64,000 bases of DNA from Nocardiopsis sinuspersici (GCA_008638415.1 VWVT01000013.1:1-64000), one strand, 5' to 3'; shown: positions 42,884 through 52,588, counted from the first letter of the stretch. Notes: generated by a model not told the origin, from the sequence alone. Numbers and translations are program-made.

Positions 42884-43453
42884 GTGGCTGGGGAGGACGC
42901 GCGGATCCTCGCGCTCGAACGGCACGTCCGGGAGTTCTGGCACGGGCACGAGGTGGAGGACGTCACCTGGGAACAGGCGCTCGTCCTCGACCGGGTTCCG
43001 GACTTCACCACCTACCGGGTGGCGCCCAGGAGCGCCGGCGAGGCCTGGGTGTACGTGACGGCGGGTTCGTCCGTCCACGAGGCCGGGGGCGGCACGGAGT
43101 TCTTCGTCATGTCACCGGTCGCGGCGCAGGTCCACGCAAAGACCCTGGCCATGGTGAGCCACCTGCACTCCTTCGAGGAGTACCGGCTCGGCGTGGGCTC
43201 CGTGATCGACGTCGGCGGCCCGTGGATGGACGGCTCGCGCATGGACCACCTCCTGGTGTGCCTGCCCTACTCCTACGGCCCCGCGCTCGAACGGGCGCCG
43301 GAGGAGGCCGGGAGAGCGCGGTTCCTGTGGCTGCTGCCGATCCACCGGAGCGAGGCGGCCCTCATCGGAACCGAGTCGCTCGACGCCTTCGAGGAGATCC
43401 TGGAGGCGGAGGGCGTCAACGTCCTGGACCTGGACCGGGCCCCTCTCGTGTGA
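42884..43453 (+). CDS. Suppressor-of-fused (SUFU) domain protein
   Basis: A 189-aa protein with the SUFU-family pattern TEFFVMSPVAAQVHAKTLAMVSHLH, DVGGPWMDGSRMDHLLVCLPYSYGP and RFLWLLPIHRSEAALI, followed by a C-terminal VNVLDLDRAPL. The bacterial members have no known biochemical role; they often occur near polymorphic-toxin immunity genes, but no toxin is seen here. Start either TTG 42881 or GTG 42884. Confidence 0.85.
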   Translation: MAGEDARILALERHVREFWHGHEVEDVTWEQALVLDRVPDFTTYRVAPRSAGEAWVYVTAGSSVHEAGGGTEFFVMSPVAAQVHAKTLAMVSHLHSFEEYRLGVGSVIDVGGPWMDGSRMDHLLVCLPYSYGPALERAPEEAGRARFLWLLPIHRSEAALIGTESLDAFEEILEAEGVNVLDLDRAPLV

Positions 43454-43504
43454 GGCGGGCCGCCGTCCTTCCCGGCCGGGGCGACCGCCGACCCCGGAAA
43501 CGGC

Positions 43505-43538
43505 GAGGACCCGCCACCCTCTCGGGCGGCGGGTCCTC
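43505..43538. terminator. Bidirectional terminator
   Basis: GAGGACCCGCC and GGCGGGTCCTC form a perfect 11-bp stem with a 12-nt loop between the convergent SUFU and glycosidase genes. Confidence 0.78.
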
Positions 43539-43618
43539 TGCTCGGACGCGGGGAGCCGCACGGTACGGGCGGACCTGTCCCCAGGTCCCTCAGTCCTCAC
43601 CGCTGCGGCTCCGGTCCG

Positions 43619-45283
43619 TCAGCCGCGCGGGTCGGCGATGTTGCTGACGGGCCCCTCGACGCGGTAGTCGTCCAGCGCGGTGACCACGTACGCGGTGCCC
43701 TTGTCCTCGGTCTCCAGCGAGGTCCTCCCGGTCACGCGCACGAGGTTCTCGGAGGACAGCACGTCGCAGTACTTCTCCACGTCGCCCGACTCCACCAGCT
43801 CGGCCTCCTCGGAGTTCAGCCGGTAGACGGCGTAGGAGCTCGCCCCCTCGGTCTTCTCCCACTCCAGCCTGGCCCGGTCGTCCTCGGACGTGGCGGTCAG
43901 CCCGCTCACGGCCTCGACCAGCGGCTCCCCCTCACGGGAGTCGTCGGACAGCGGCGGCAGGGCGGGGTCGCTGTAGTGGTCGCCGGCGAGTTCCTCGTAG
44001 GCCTCGTCGGCCACGTTCGTCAGGGACTTGAAGGAGAAGTAGACGTCTCCCCCGACCTCGGGGTAGTCGGCGGTGTAGTGGAGCTGGCTGCTGAGCGTGT
44101 CCCTGTCCCAGCCCTTGTCGCCGGCGCGGTAGGCGGCCTGGCCGATGTAGAGGTCCACGTCGGTGCCCTCGACCTGCTCGGACCACCACGGCACCAGCTT
44201 CTCGTAGTCGGCGACGTCGAATCCGCGCTCCCAGTAGAGCTGGGGCACGACGTAGTCGACCATCCCCTCCTTGATCCAGGTCCGGGTGTCGGCGTGCTGG
44301 ACGTCGTAGGACTCCAGGCCCGAGGTGTCCGAACCGTTGGGGTCGCTGGTGTCGTTGCGCCAGATGCCGAACGGCGAGATCCCGAAGCGCACCCAGGGCT
44401 TGGTCTCCTGGATCTGGTCGTGCACGCCGCTGACGAACTCGTTGACGTTGTCGCGGCGCCAGTCCTCGCGGTCCTCGAAGTCCTCGCCGTGCTTCTCCCA
44501 CGACTCGTCGTCGTCGAACTTCTCGTCCCCGTCGGGGTAGGGGTAGAAGAAGTCGTCGAAGTGCACGCCGTCGATGTCGTAGCGCTCCACGACGTCCATG
44601 ATCACGCGGGTGACCCACTTCTGGACCTCGGGGTTGCCCGGGTCCATGAAGCCCTCGCCGCCGTAGCGGATCATCCAGTCGGGGTGCTTCTTGACCGGGT
44701 GGTCGTCGGCGAGCTCCTCGATGTCGGAGTCCATGCCGACCCGGTAGGGGTTGAACCAGGCGTGCAGTTCGAGGCCGCGCTCGTGGGCCTCGGCCACCGC
44801 GTACTTCAGCGGGTCGTAGCCGGGGTCGCCGCCCTGCTCGCCGGTGAGGTACTTGGACCACGGCTCCAGGTCCGACTCGTAGAACGCGTCGGCGGTGGGG
44901 CGCACGTGCAGGAACACCGTGTTCAGTTCGAGGTCGGCGGCCTCGTCGAGGCGCTTGTCCAGCTCCGCCTTCTGCTTCTTCTCGCTCAGGCCCGGTTCCG
45001 AGGGCCAGTCGATGTTGCCGACCGTGGTCAGCCACGCGCCGCGCATCTCGCGCTTGTCCTGCGTCGCCTCGCACTTCGCGGCGGCACCGGGGCCGGGGCC
45101 GGGGCTGGTACCCGGCGCGGCGGGGTTGTCGGCGGCGCCGACGATCGCGTATCCGGAAACCATGAGTCCCGTGGCGGCGGCCACGGCCATCCACCGGGAG
45201 CGCCAGCGGGGTGAGAGGCCGGCTCGTCGTCCAGGGGTCAAGAGAACTCCTTGAGCTGGGGAGACGTCGTGTCGACGTCGCAT
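43619..45283 (-). CDS. Secreted GHL10-type glycosyl hydrolase-like protein
   Basis: A 554-aa exported protein of the GHL10/DUF187 family (PF02638): MRGAWLTTVGNIDWPSE, NTVFLHVRPTADAFYESDLEPWSKYLTG, RGLELHAWFNPYR, DGVHFDDFFYPYP and VRFGISPFGIWRND are the TIM-barrel landmarks. A C-terminal fibronectin type III-like domain follows (about 450-554; LTATSEDDRARLEWEKTEGA). The signal peptide has a hydrophobic core WMAVAAATGLMVSGYAIVGAA. The ATG at 45283 has GAGG at 4 nt; a TTG at 45241 has AAGGAG at 5 nt and may be the true start. Family members are thought to act on cell-wall or exopolysaccharide glycans. Confidence 0.88.
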   Translation of the reverse strand: MRRRHDVSPAQGVLLTPGRRAGLSPRWRSRWMAVAAATGLMVSGYAIVGAADNPAAPGTSPGPGPGAAAKCEATQDKREMRGAWLTTVGNIDWPSEPGLSEKKQKAELDKRLDEAADLELNTVFLHVRPTADAFYESDLEPWSKYLTGEQGGDPGYDPLKYAVAEAHERGLELHAWFNPYRVGMDSDIEELADDHPVKKHPDWMIRYGGEGFMDPGNPEVQKWVTRVIMDVVERYDIDGVHFDDFFYPYPDGDEKFDDDESWEKHGEDFEDREDWRRDNVNEFVSGVHDQIQETKPWVRFGISPFGIWRNDTSDPNGSDTSGLESYDVQHADTRTWIKEGMVDYVVPQLYWERGFDVADYEKLVPWWSEQVEGTDVDLYIGQAAYRAGDKGWDRDTLSSQLHYTADYPEVGGDVYFSFKSLTNVADEAYEELAGDHYSDPALPPLSDDSREGEPLVEAVSGLTATSEDDRARLEWEKTEGASSYAVYRLNSEEAELVESGDVEKYCDVLSSENLVRVTGRTSLETEDKGTAYVVTALDDYRVEGPVSNIADPRG

Positions 45284-45308
45284 CGGACCTCAGAGTAGGC
45301 GAAGGAGT

Positions 45309-45330
45309 AACGTTTTGGACAACGTTGGGC
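45309..45330. promoter_or_regulatory. Duplicated AACGTT half-sites upstream of the glycosidase
   Basis: AACGTTTTGGACAACGTT contains two self-complementary AACGTT hexamers 12 bp apart, continuing as GGGCC. TTGGACAACGTTG resembles half of a LacI-type operator. It is AT-rich relative to the surroundings and lies about 26 bp upstream of the ATG at 45283. Confidence 0.45.
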
Positions 45331-45511
45331 CGATTCGTGGTTTGGATCTCATCTGACAGGGGAGAACAATCTGTCGGCCGCTGAGAGGTGCCTTCTGAGG
45401 GTTCCCTCCTCCAACACCGCCGACGGCGTGAACGTTCCCGCTCGCACACATTGTTCTGGGAGGTCAGGCCGCCTTCGGGACGCGGGCATCCAGCGGGCGG
45501 GAGTACGGCGA

Positions 45512-45543
45512 CCGCCCCGCCGGGTGCGTCCCGGCGAGGGCGG
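45512..45543 (-). terminator. Terminator of the CorA-like gene
   Basis: CCGCCC-CGCCGGG and CCCGGCG-A-GGGCGG pair over 13 bp with one bulged A and a TGCGT loop. It lies 41 bp past the stop of the CorA-like gene in the 300-bp gap that also holds the glycosidase promoter. Confidence 0.6.
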
Positions 45544-45583
45544 CGGTGGCGCCCTCGGACCGTTCCGCGGGCGCGGCCCGGGC

Positions 45584-46678
45584 TCAGGAGGGGACGAGGA
45601 CCCCCGCGAGCAGGAGCACGGACAGCAGCGCCGCGACGGTTCCGGCCGCTACCAGGTAGTGGCGCGGCCGTGAGGCCCCGGGCATCCACGCGACGACCGC
45701 GGTCACGGCGGCCAGGGCGGTGGTCCCGACGGGCAGCAGCAGCCGCCAGGCGCGGTCGAAGGAGTCCATCGGCAGGTAGGCGTTGGCCCCGTACAGAGAC
45801 AGGACCAGCGCGGGAAGGCCGATCACGGCCGCCCCGGCTCCGACCGCCAGCGTGAAGCGCTCCTGCGCCTCGGTGCCCTGTGCCACGGCGAAGGTCGACA
45901 TGCTGCCGAGCAGCGAGTGCAGCCGCTCGACCTCCTCGGCCAGCTCCCGGTCCATCGCCTCGCAGTGCCGGATCCCCGCGCGCAGTCTCGGCGTCCACCC
46001 GGGTTCCCCGCCGGCCTTCGCCTCCGGCTCCCGGACGCGCCGGTAGGCCTCCCGGTCCCACAGCCAGACCCACAGCCCCGACCGGGCCGCCTCCACCGCC
46101 TGGTCGCGTGCCCGGCCGACGGCGGTGGACAGCTCCACGGCCGCCGCGAGCAGGGGGCGGAGCGGCCCGCCCGCCCGTCCGGCGAGGTGGTCGGCCATGC
46201 TCTGTTCGAGTTCGTAGCGCAGCTCACGCAGGCGGAGCACCTCGTTGCGGGAGGACTCGGCGAACGCCTTGGCCATGGTCACCGCCGTGGAGCGTTCGTC
46301 CCCGACGACCGCGTGGGCGGGTTCGGCCAGTGAGGCGACGAGTGCCTCGTCCGCCTCTCCGGGGACGACCGGCTCCTGGTGCCAACCGCCGGTCTCGGAC
46401 CACACCGCCTGCACGGCCAGGGTGACCCGCGCGGCGGTGTCCCGCCCGGTGCCGACCCGGAACTGGCCGACGACGACCCTGCGCCGCCCGTGGGGGCCCA
46501 CGACCCTCAACAGCGGTGCGGCGAGGAGCACCCGGGCGCCCGACAGCCCGGCCTCCCCGCGCCCGGGGGCGTCCAGGGGGGACGAGACGACCCCTTGTAC
46601 GACCTCCGCCTCGGTACCGTGCCCCTCCCGGCGGGGACTGCCCGCGAGTACCTTGCGCTGATTCCGCCCGGATTCCAT
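45584..46678 (-). CDS. CorA-like membrane protein
   Basis: A 364-aa protein with a large soluble N-terminal part, a long helix (MDRELAEEVERLHSLLGSMSTFAVAQGTEAQERFT) and C-terminal membrane helices. The helix entering the membrane and LSLYGANAYLP resemble the CorA stalk and the YGMN pore signature of magnesium channels, but with Ala in place of Met and an extra hydrophobic pair of helices. It may be a CorA superfamily member with changed selectivity, or only structurally similar. Start ATG 46678 or GTG 46690; neither has a clear ribosome site. Confidence 0.6.
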   Translation of the reverse strand: MESGRNQRKVLAGSPRREGHGTEAEVVQGVVSSPLDAPGRGEAGLSGARVLLAAPLLRVVGPHGRRRVVVGQFRVGTGRDTAARVTLAVQAVWSETGGWHQEPVVPGEADEALVASLAEPAHAVVGDERSTAVTMAKAFAESSRNEVLRLRELRYELEQSMADHLAGRAGGPLRPLLAAAVELSTAVGRARDQAVEAARSGLWVWLWDREAYRRVREPEAKAGGEPGWTPRLRAGIRHCEAMDRELAEEVERLHSLLGSMSTFAVAQGTEAQERFTLAVGAGAAVIGLPALVLSLYGANAYLPMDSFDRAWRLLLPVGTTALAAVTAVVAWMPGASRPRHYLVAAGTVAALLSVLLLAGVLVPS

Positions 46679-46865
46679 GGAGAAAGACACTAGGGCCCGG
46701 TGTTCGCGCGTCCGCGGGCACCCCGGTGTGAACGGCTTCGCCGCGGGGCCGGGCGCCGCGCGCCCCGGGCGCGGTCCGCCATCCGCCATCCGTCGGCCGC
46801 GGTCCGCGCACCCCGGGCGCGGTCGTGTTCACGCCTCAGGGCCGCCCGTGCTCACCGCGCGGCGC

Positions 46866-47909
46866 TCAGGTCCCGGGCGCCGCCGTGGACTCGCGCACCA
46901 CGAGCCCGGGAGGGGCGATGGCGGGGACCTCGGCCGCCGTGCCGCCGAGTTCGGCGACGAGCCGCAGCGCGGCCGCGCGCCCGAGCCCCACCAGGTCCTG
47001 CCCGACCGTGGTCAGCCGCGGCTGCACGAGCGCGCCCAGGGGCAGGTCGTCGTGGCCGACCACCGACAGGTCCCGGGGCACCTCCAGTCCCCGCCTGCGC
47101 GCGGCGTTGATGCCCGCGATCGCCATCATGTCGTTGGCGTACAGGATCGCGGTGGGCCGATCGGCCAGGGACAGCGACTCCTCGGTGGCGGAGGCCGCGG
47201 CCTCCGCGGTGAAGTCGGGGACCGGCAGCAGGACGGGGGAGAGCCCGTGCCGCCGGGCCGCCTCCTCGAAGACACGGCGGCGGAAGCCGGTGTGCACGCG
47301 GTCCTCGGGGCCGAGGACGTAGGCCGCGCGGCGGTGGCCCAGCGCGGCCAGGTGCTCGACCGCCTCGGTCACGCCCCGCTCCTGGTGGGGAGCGCGCACC
47401 GCGGGGACGGGGTCCTCCCGCCACGGCGTGCCGATCAGCACCGCGGGCAGCCCGAGCCCCCGCAACAGGTCGAAGCGGGTGTCGCGGACCAGGCTCTCGG
47501 TGAGGATGACGCCGTCGACCCTGCGCTCCTCGGCCAGGCGGCGGTAGGCGCGCCGCTCGGCGTCATCCTGACCGCCCACGATGTGCAGCAGCAGCCCGTA
47601 GTCCACGGGGGCGAGTTCGCGCTCGATCCCCGAGATCAGCACGGTGAAGTGCGGGTCGGAGGTCAGCAGGTCCGGCGGGCGGCGCGAGACCATGCCGATG
47701 GCCCGGGTGCGCGCCCCGCGCAGAGCCACGGCCGCGGCCGAGGGAGACCACTGGAGCTTGTCGACCGCCTCCAGGACGCGCCTGCGGGTGGGCTCGGCGA
47801 TGCCGCCCTTGTTGTTGACCACCTTCGACACGGCCGAGACCGACACCCCCGCCAGCGCGGCGACGTCGGAGATCGTGGGACGGCCGCCGCTCCTGCCGGC
47901 GCCCATCAC
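46866..47909 (-). CDS. LacI-family regulator
   Basis: A 347-aa sugar-responsive repressor. The N-terminal HTH reads PTISDVAALAGVSVSAVSKVVNNKGG, with the hinge helix at SPSAAAVALRGARTRAIGMV. The sugar-binding core contains DGVILTES, GHRRAAYVLGP, AILYANDMMAIAGINAARRRG and LSVVGHDDLPLG. The start is GTG 47909 or ATG 47906. It is divergent from the GH5/mannonate dehydratase operon, which it most likely controls. Confidence 0.92.
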   Translation of the reverse strand: MMGAGRSGGRPTISDVAALAGVSVSAVSKVVNNKGGIAEPTRRRVLEAVDKLQWSPSAAAVALRGARTRAIGMVSRRPPDLLTSDPHFTVLISGIERELAPVDYGLLLHIVGGQDDAERRAYRRLAEERRVDGVILTESLVRDTRFDLLRGLGLPAVLIGTPWREDPVPAVRAPHQERGVTEAVEHLAALGHRRAAYVLGPEDRVHTGFRRRVFEEAARRHGLSPVLLPVPDFTAEAAASATEESLSLADRPTAILYANDMMAIAGINAARRRGLEVPRDLSVVGHDDLPLGALVQPRLTTVGQDLVGLGRAAALRLVAELGGTAAEVPAIAPPGLVVRESTAAPGT

Positions 47910-48092
47910 CGTGCTCCGGGCCTGGGCGGGACACCGGACACGGGGGCTGCCTCGCGCACCAGTGCCGCTCCCTTCGTGGTCGTGGGATCCCGTCGCCGCG
48001 CCCGGAAGGGGCGGCGCTGACCGGGGCGGTCAGATTACCAGCCGCCACGGGGCCGGCCCCGGATTCTTCTGATGTCCGGAAACCGTTGCACA

Positions 48093-48168
48093 CACGCGTG
48101 TCACGCGTGCTTCCCGTCGACAAAGGCTTACAGGGGGGTCGACAGCCCCGCCAGGAAAACGATATACC
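48093..48168 (+). promoter_or_regulatory. Promoter and repeat sites of the GH5-ManD operon
   Basis: CACGCGTG occurs twice, 9 bp apart (48093 and 48102), just after AACCGTTGCACA. Downstream TCGACA (48139) and TATACC (48163) with an 18-bp spacer form a good promoter. The start codon is 32 bp on. The LacI operator is probably among these repeats, which would place it upstream of the -35 box. Confidence 0.55.
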
Positions 48169-48199
48169 TACGGCGAAGGAACCGCGAGGAAGGGCCGTT

Positions 48200-50143
48200 A
48201 TGCAGCGCAACTCCGCCAAGCTCGGTACGGTCGGCCAGCCCCTGGTCTGGGTCGGCGCCAACTTCTGGTCCCGCACCGGGGGGCCGCTGATGTGGCGCGA
48301 CTACGACGGCGCGGTCATCGACGGGGAACTGCGTGTCCTGCGCGACCACGGCATCACCGTGACGCGCAGCTTCCTGTACTGGCCCGACTTCCAGCCCACC
48401 CCCGACACCCTCGACCCGCGCATGCTGGAGCGGTTCGACGACTTCCTCGAACGCCACCGGGCCCTGGGCATGCACACCATCCCCACGTTCATCGTCGGCC
48501 ACATGTCGGGACAGAACTGGGACCCCGCCTGGCGCGAGGGCCGCGACATCTTCTCCGACGCGTGGTTCGTGGACCGCCAGGCCTGGTACGTACGGAGCGT
48601 CGCCGAGCGCTGGAAGGACCACGAGAGCGTCACCGGGTGGCTCCTGACCAACGAGATCCCCATCTACGCCGACTGGCGGGGGCGCGGCATCGGCACCCTG
48701 GACCACCGGGCGGTCACCGCATGGGCCCAGACCCTGGTCGGGGCGCTGCGCGAGGCGGGCGCCCACCAGCCCGTCTCCGTCGGCGACGGCTCGTGGGGCG
48801 TGGAGACGACCGGGGCCGACAACGGCTTCCGGGTGCGCGAGCTCGAACCCCTCGTCGACTTCCACGGACCGCACGTGTACCGGATGGAGGACGACCCGGT
48901 ACGGCAGAACCTCGGCGCCGCCTTCACCTGCGAACTCCTGGACCTGGGCGGCAAGCCGGTGGTCATGGAGGAGTTCGGCGTGACCTCGGACTACACCTCC
49001 GAGGAGAACGCGGCGCACTACTACCGCCAGACCCTGCACAACACCCTGCTGGCGGGCGCCACCGGCTGGATCCCGTGGAACAACACCGACTACGACGCGC
49101 TGTACGACCAGGAGCCCTACAGCCACCACCCGTTCGAGATGCACTTCGGCCTCACCGACGACCGGGGCGAGCCCAAGGCGCAGCTGAGGGAGGTCCGGGA
49201 GTTCACCGACCTGCTGCGGCGCACCGACTTCGCGCGGCTGTCGCGCCCGGACACGTCGGTCGCCCTGGTCGTGTCCTCCTTCCTGGAGCGGATGTACCCC
49301 TTCACCCAGCCCGAGGACGCGAGCAGCGTCCTGGCCCACACCCGGCAGGCCTACGTGGCCGCGCGCGAGGCGGACCTGCCGGTGGGCGTCGCCCGGGAGG
49401 CCGACGGCCTGCCCGAGGACTGCGCCCTGTACCTGCTGCCGTCAGCCAAGCAGCTCACCGCGCCCGCCTGGCGCCGGCTCGTGCGCCGGGCCGAGGAGGG
49501 CGCCACCGTCTACGCCTCCTACTTCGTCGGCGGGCACGGGACCCAGCGCGGGCCGTGGTGGCCCAAGCTGGACGAGACCTTCGGGGTGGTCAAACAACTG
49601 CGCTACGGACTCACCGACCCCATCGAGGACGACCGGCTGCGCATGACCTTCCGGCTGGACTTCGGCGGTGTCGGCGCGGGCGAGACGCTGGAGTTCCCCG
49701 TCGCGGGCAACGCGCACTCCCGGACCTTCCTCCCGGTCGCGGCGGACGGCGCCGAGGTCGTGGCCACCGACGCGCACGGGCGTCCGGCACTGCTGCGCAG
49801 GCGCACCGGCAAGGGACAGCTCGTGCTGTGCACCTACCCGCTGGAGCACATGGCCGCCCTCACCCCGGCCGTCAACCCCGAACCCACGTGGCGGCTGTAC
49901 GCGGCCCTGGCGGAGGAGGCGGGGGTCCGCCCCCACGTGCGGGTGGAGGATCCCCGAGTCCTGGTGGGCACGATGCGCCACGAGGACGGGCGGGAGCTGG
50001 TCTGGTTCCTCAGCCAGCACCCGGAGCCCCTGAGCGCCGAGCCCGTCCTGGACCGGGGCCGCCTGGCCGACCTGGACGGGGCCGGGATCGGCGCGGTGGA
50101 CCTGCCGGCCTACGGGGTGAGGGTCGCCGAACTCCTGCCCTGA
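48200..50143 (+). CDS. GH5-like glycoside hydrolase
   Basis: A 647-aa protein with no signal peptide, so intracellular. The TIM barrel shows [28 protein letters not shown], the acid/base Glu152 in WLLTNEIP and the nucleophile Glu258 in VMEEFG, matching clan GH-A and closest by eye to GH5 mannanase/mannosidase-like enzymes. After the barrel a second domain (about 360-600; [44 protein letters not shown]) resembles the glutamine-amidotransferase-like domain seen in GH42 enzymes. It probably splits imported mannose- or uronate-containing oligosaccharides. Followed 80 bp later by D-mannonate dehydratase. Confidence 0.85.
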   Translation: MQRNSAKLGTVGQPLVWVGANFWSRTGGPLMWRDYDGAVIDGELRVLRDHGITVTRSFLYWPDFQPTPDTLDPRMLERFDDFLERHRALGMHTIPTFIVGHMSGQNWDPAWREGRDIFSDAWFVDRQAWYVRSVAERWKDHESVTGWLLTNEIPIYADWRGRGIGTLDHRAVTAWAQTLVGALREAGAHQPVSVGDGSWGVETTGADNGFRVRELEPLVDFHGPHVYRMEDDPVRQNLGAAFTCELLDLGGKPVVMEEFGVTSDYTSEENAAHYYRQTLHNTLLAGATGWIPWNNTDYDALYDQEPYSHHPFEMHFGLTDDRGEPKAQLREVREFTDLLRRTDFARLSRPDTSVALVVSSFLERMYPFTQPEDASSVLAHTRQAYVAAREADLPVGVAREADGLPEDCALYLLPSAKQLTAPAWRRLVRRAEEGATVYASYFVGGHGTQRGPWWPKLDETFGVVKQLRYGLTDPIEDDRLRMTFRLDFGGVGAGETLEFPVAGNAHSRTFLPVAADGAEVVATDAHGRPALLRRRTGKGQLVLCTYPLEHMAALTPAVNPEPTWRLYAALAEEAGVRPHVRVEDPRVLVGTMRHEDGRELVWFLSQHPEPLSAEPVLDRGRLADLDGAGIGAVDLPAYGVRVAELLP

Positions 50144-50223
50144 ACCACCACCGGGCCGAGGGCGGGGAGGAGAGCCCCGCCGCCGACCGGGACCGAGGAC
50201 ACCGACACACGAGGAAAGCACCG

Positions 50224-51438
50224 ATGAGGATCACCTCCGCCGACGTCATCGTGACGTGTCCGGGGCGCAACTACGTCACCCTGCGGATCACCACCGAGGA
50301 CGGCGTGACCGGCCTCGGCGACGCCACCCTGAACGGCCGTGAACTGTCCGTGGCCTCCTACCTGCGCGACCACGTCTGCCCGCTGCTGATCGGCCGCGAA
50401 GCCGGGCGGATCAACGACATCTGGCAGTACCTGTACCGGGGCGCCTACTGGCGGCGCGGTCCCGTGACGATGACCGCGATCGCCGCGGTGGACTGCGCCC
50501 TGTGGGACATCCTCGGCAAGGAGGTGGGCAGGCCCGTCCACCAGCTGCTGGGCGGCGCGGCCCGCGAGGGCGTCATGGTCTACGGCCACGCCAGCGGCGG
50601 GTCCGTCGACGAACTCCTCGACTCGGTCGCGGAGTTCCTGGACCGGGGCTACCGGGCGGTCCGCGTGCAGGCCGCCGTACCCGGGCTGGAGAGCACCTAC
50701 GGGCTCCACCACCCGGGCACGGGCGCCACCTACGAGCCCGCCGACGCCGCGGTGCCCACCGACAACGTGTGGCACACCCCCGCCTACCTGGACTTCGCGC
50801 CCGAGATGGTGCGGGCGGTCCGGGAGAGGTTCGGCTACGGCTTCCACCTGCTGCACGACGTCCACCACCGGCTCTCCCCGCTGGAGGCGGCCCAGCTGGG
50901 CAAGGCGCTGGAGCCCTACCGCATGTTCTGGATCGAGGACCCGACCCCGGCCGAGGACCAGGAGGCGTTCCGCACGATCCGCGGGCACACCACGACCCCG
51001 CTGGCCGTGGGAGAGGTCTTCAACTCGATCTGGGACTGCCAGCACCTGATCACCGAACGGCTCATCGACTACGTCCGGATGTCGGTCTCGCACAGCGGCG
51101 GCATCACGCACCTGCGCAGGGTCTTCGACCTCGCCGACCTGTACGGCGTGCGCACCGGCTCGCACGGCGCGGGCGACCTGTCGCCCGTCTCCCTCGCCGC
51201 GGCCCTGCACCTGGACCTCACCGTGCCCAACTTCGGCATCCAGGAGTACATGGGGCACCTGGAGCCCGCGAGCGAGGTGTTCCGGACCACCCACACGTTC
51301 GAGGACGGCTACATGCACCCGGGCGACGCGCCGGGCCTGGGCGTGGAGATCGACGAGGCGGCCGCGGCCCGCTACCCCTACGAGCCCCGGTACCTGCCGG
51401 TCAACCGCAGGCTCGACGGCTCGATGCACGACTGGTGA
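50224..51438 (+). CDS. manD: D-mannonate dehydratase, enolase superfamily
   Basis: A 404-aa enzyme that dehydrates D-mannonate to 2-keto-3-deoxy-D-gluconate, a step in glucuronate breakdown. The metal ligands fall at Asp212 (LHDVHH), Glu238 (WIEDP) and Glu264 (GEVF); the acid-base residues Arg147, Tyr159 and His214 (DVH) match those of characterised ManD enzymes. AGGAAAG precedes the ATG. Second gene of the LacI-controlled operon. No uronate isomerase, KDG kinase or transporter is in the window. Confidence 0.9.
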   Translation: MRITSADVIVTCPGRNYVTLRITTEDGVTGLGDATLNGRELSVASYLRDHVCPLLIGREAGRINDIWQYLYRGAYWRRGPVTMTAIAAVDCALWDILGKEVGRPVHQLLGGAAREGVMVYGHASGGSVDELLDSVAEFLDRGYRAVRVQAAVPGLESTYGLHHPGTGATYEPADAAVPTDNVWHTPAYLDFAPEMVRAVRERFGYGFHLLHDVHHRLSPLEAAQLGKALEPYRMFWIEDPTPAEDQEAFRTIRGHTTTPLAVGEVFNSIWDCQHLITERLIDYVRMSVSHSGGITHLRRVFDLADLYGVRTGSHGAGDLSPVSLAAALHLDLTVPNFGIQEYMGHLEPASEVFRTTHTFEDGYMHPGDAPGLGVEIDEAAAARYPYEPRYLPVNRRLDGSMHDW

Positions 51439-51444
51439 GCGGGG

Positions 51445-52575
51445 TCACCCGTCCAGCCTCCACGCGGTCACGGTGACCTCCCCGCCGTCGGCAAGGTCCA
51501 GCTCCACGGGTGAGGCCTGCCGGGGCGCGCCGGCGTAGGGGGCGGCGTGCAGCACGCGCGCGGCTCCGTCGGAGCGAGCCGCCGCGTCCCAGTTGAGTGT
51601 GGCCAGGGCCCGGCCGCCGACGGGCACGGTCACCGTGGCCGGGCCCGGGTCCTCGTCCGTGAAGGAGCTTCCACGGATGACCTCGACGTCGATCTCCGCG
51701 CCGTCCTTGCCGGCGAAGGCCACGTCGGGGTAGCCGTCCAGCACGCAGGGGTCCTCTGAGCCGTTCACGAACCGCAGGGCGAGCAGGCGGTGGCCGGTCG
51801 CGCTGGCGGGGGCGCCCACGAGGATGTCGCCCCGCCCGGGCGCGCACCAGGCGGGGTCGGGGTCGTGCTCGCCCGGAGCGACCTCCGGCGGCGGTGTGGC
51901 CCCGGGCCGGGGCACGGGGACCGTCCCGGGCGCCTTCGCGGCCGGGGCCCGTGCGGTGTGCCGGTTCAGGGCCTCCTCGGTGCCGAGGGCGACGGAGACG
52001 GTGGACACGGCGACCACCAGGGCCAGGGCCGCGCAGAGTCCCGCGAGGAGCGCGGGGCCGGGGAGGGGGACGGCGGAGCTCTGGTGCGGCCACCGCATCC
52101 CGGCGAGGGCGGGGACCCAGGCCCAGAACAGCCCCCAGAAGGCGACCAGGAGGAAGAGGCCTCCCGCGGCCTCCGCCGGGAACGCCTCCCCGACCCGCGC
52201 ACGTCCGAACTCCCACAGCACCGCGGGCGGCACACCGGCCGCGGCGGTCGTCGTCCACAGGACGAGGAACCGGGCACCACCGGACAGGGGTGGGAGAGAG
52301 GAGAGGAGGCGCATCAGGAGGAGATGGCCGAGGAGGAGCACGAGCGCCGATCCGACCGGTACCACGTACACCTCCGGTACCGGCCAGTCCCACACCGTCA
52401 CCGGACCCGGTGGTGACGCGGCGTCCTGCCCGGCACCGAGGGCGTCGGTGACGAACGCGGGGTACTCGCGGGAGAGCGCGCATCCGGCCCACAGGAACGC
52501 CGCCACGAGACTCACCGCCCAGGAGGCGGGGGGAGGGGCGTCCCGGGGGAGGGGAGTGTCGTGGGGGGTCGGCAT
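51445..52575 (-). CDS. Membrane protein with C-terminal DUF4232 domain
   Basis: A 376-aa protein with about five transmembrane helices in residues 1-200, a Pro/Ala-rich linker and a C-terminal domain WCAPGRGDILVGA, LALRFVNGSEDPCVLDGYPDVAF, GRALATLNW that matches DUF4232 including its paired cysteines. DUF4232 is usually found in lipoproteins; attachment to a multi-helix membrane part is less usual. The domain should lie outside the membrane. Function unknown. It converges on manD with a 6-bp gap. Confidence 0.78.
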   Translation of the reverse strand: MPTPHDTPLPRDAPPPASWAVSLVAAFLWAGCALSREYPAFVTDALGAGQDAASPPGPVTVWDWPVPEVYVVPVGSALVLLLGHLLLMRLLSSLPPLSGGARFLVLWTTTAAAGVPPAVLWEFGRARVGEAFPAEAAGGLFLLVAFWGLFWAWVPALAGMRWPHQSSAVPLPGPALLAGLCAALALVVAVSTVSVALGTEEALNRHTARAPAAKAPGTVPVPRPGATPPPEVAPGEHDPDPAWCAPGRGDILVGAPASATGHRLLALRFVNGSEDPCVLDGYPDVAFAGKDGAEIDVEVIRGSSFTDEDPGPATVTVPVGGRALATLNWDAAARSDGAARVLHAAPYAGAPRQASPVELDLADGGEVTVTAWRLDG

Positions 52576-52588
52576 CGGGCCAGACTAC

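Noticed and set aside
42884..43453. SUFU gene considered as immunity gene of a polymorphic toxin locus
   Set aside because: No toxin, Rhs/WXG-type gene or repeat cassette is adjacent.
48292..51438. A 1048-codon plus-strand frame suggesting a GH5-ManD fusion
   Set aside because: Only the part from 50224 is coding (ManD). The rest is the wrong frame of the GH5 gene, which has its own stop at 50143 and a ribosome site before manD.
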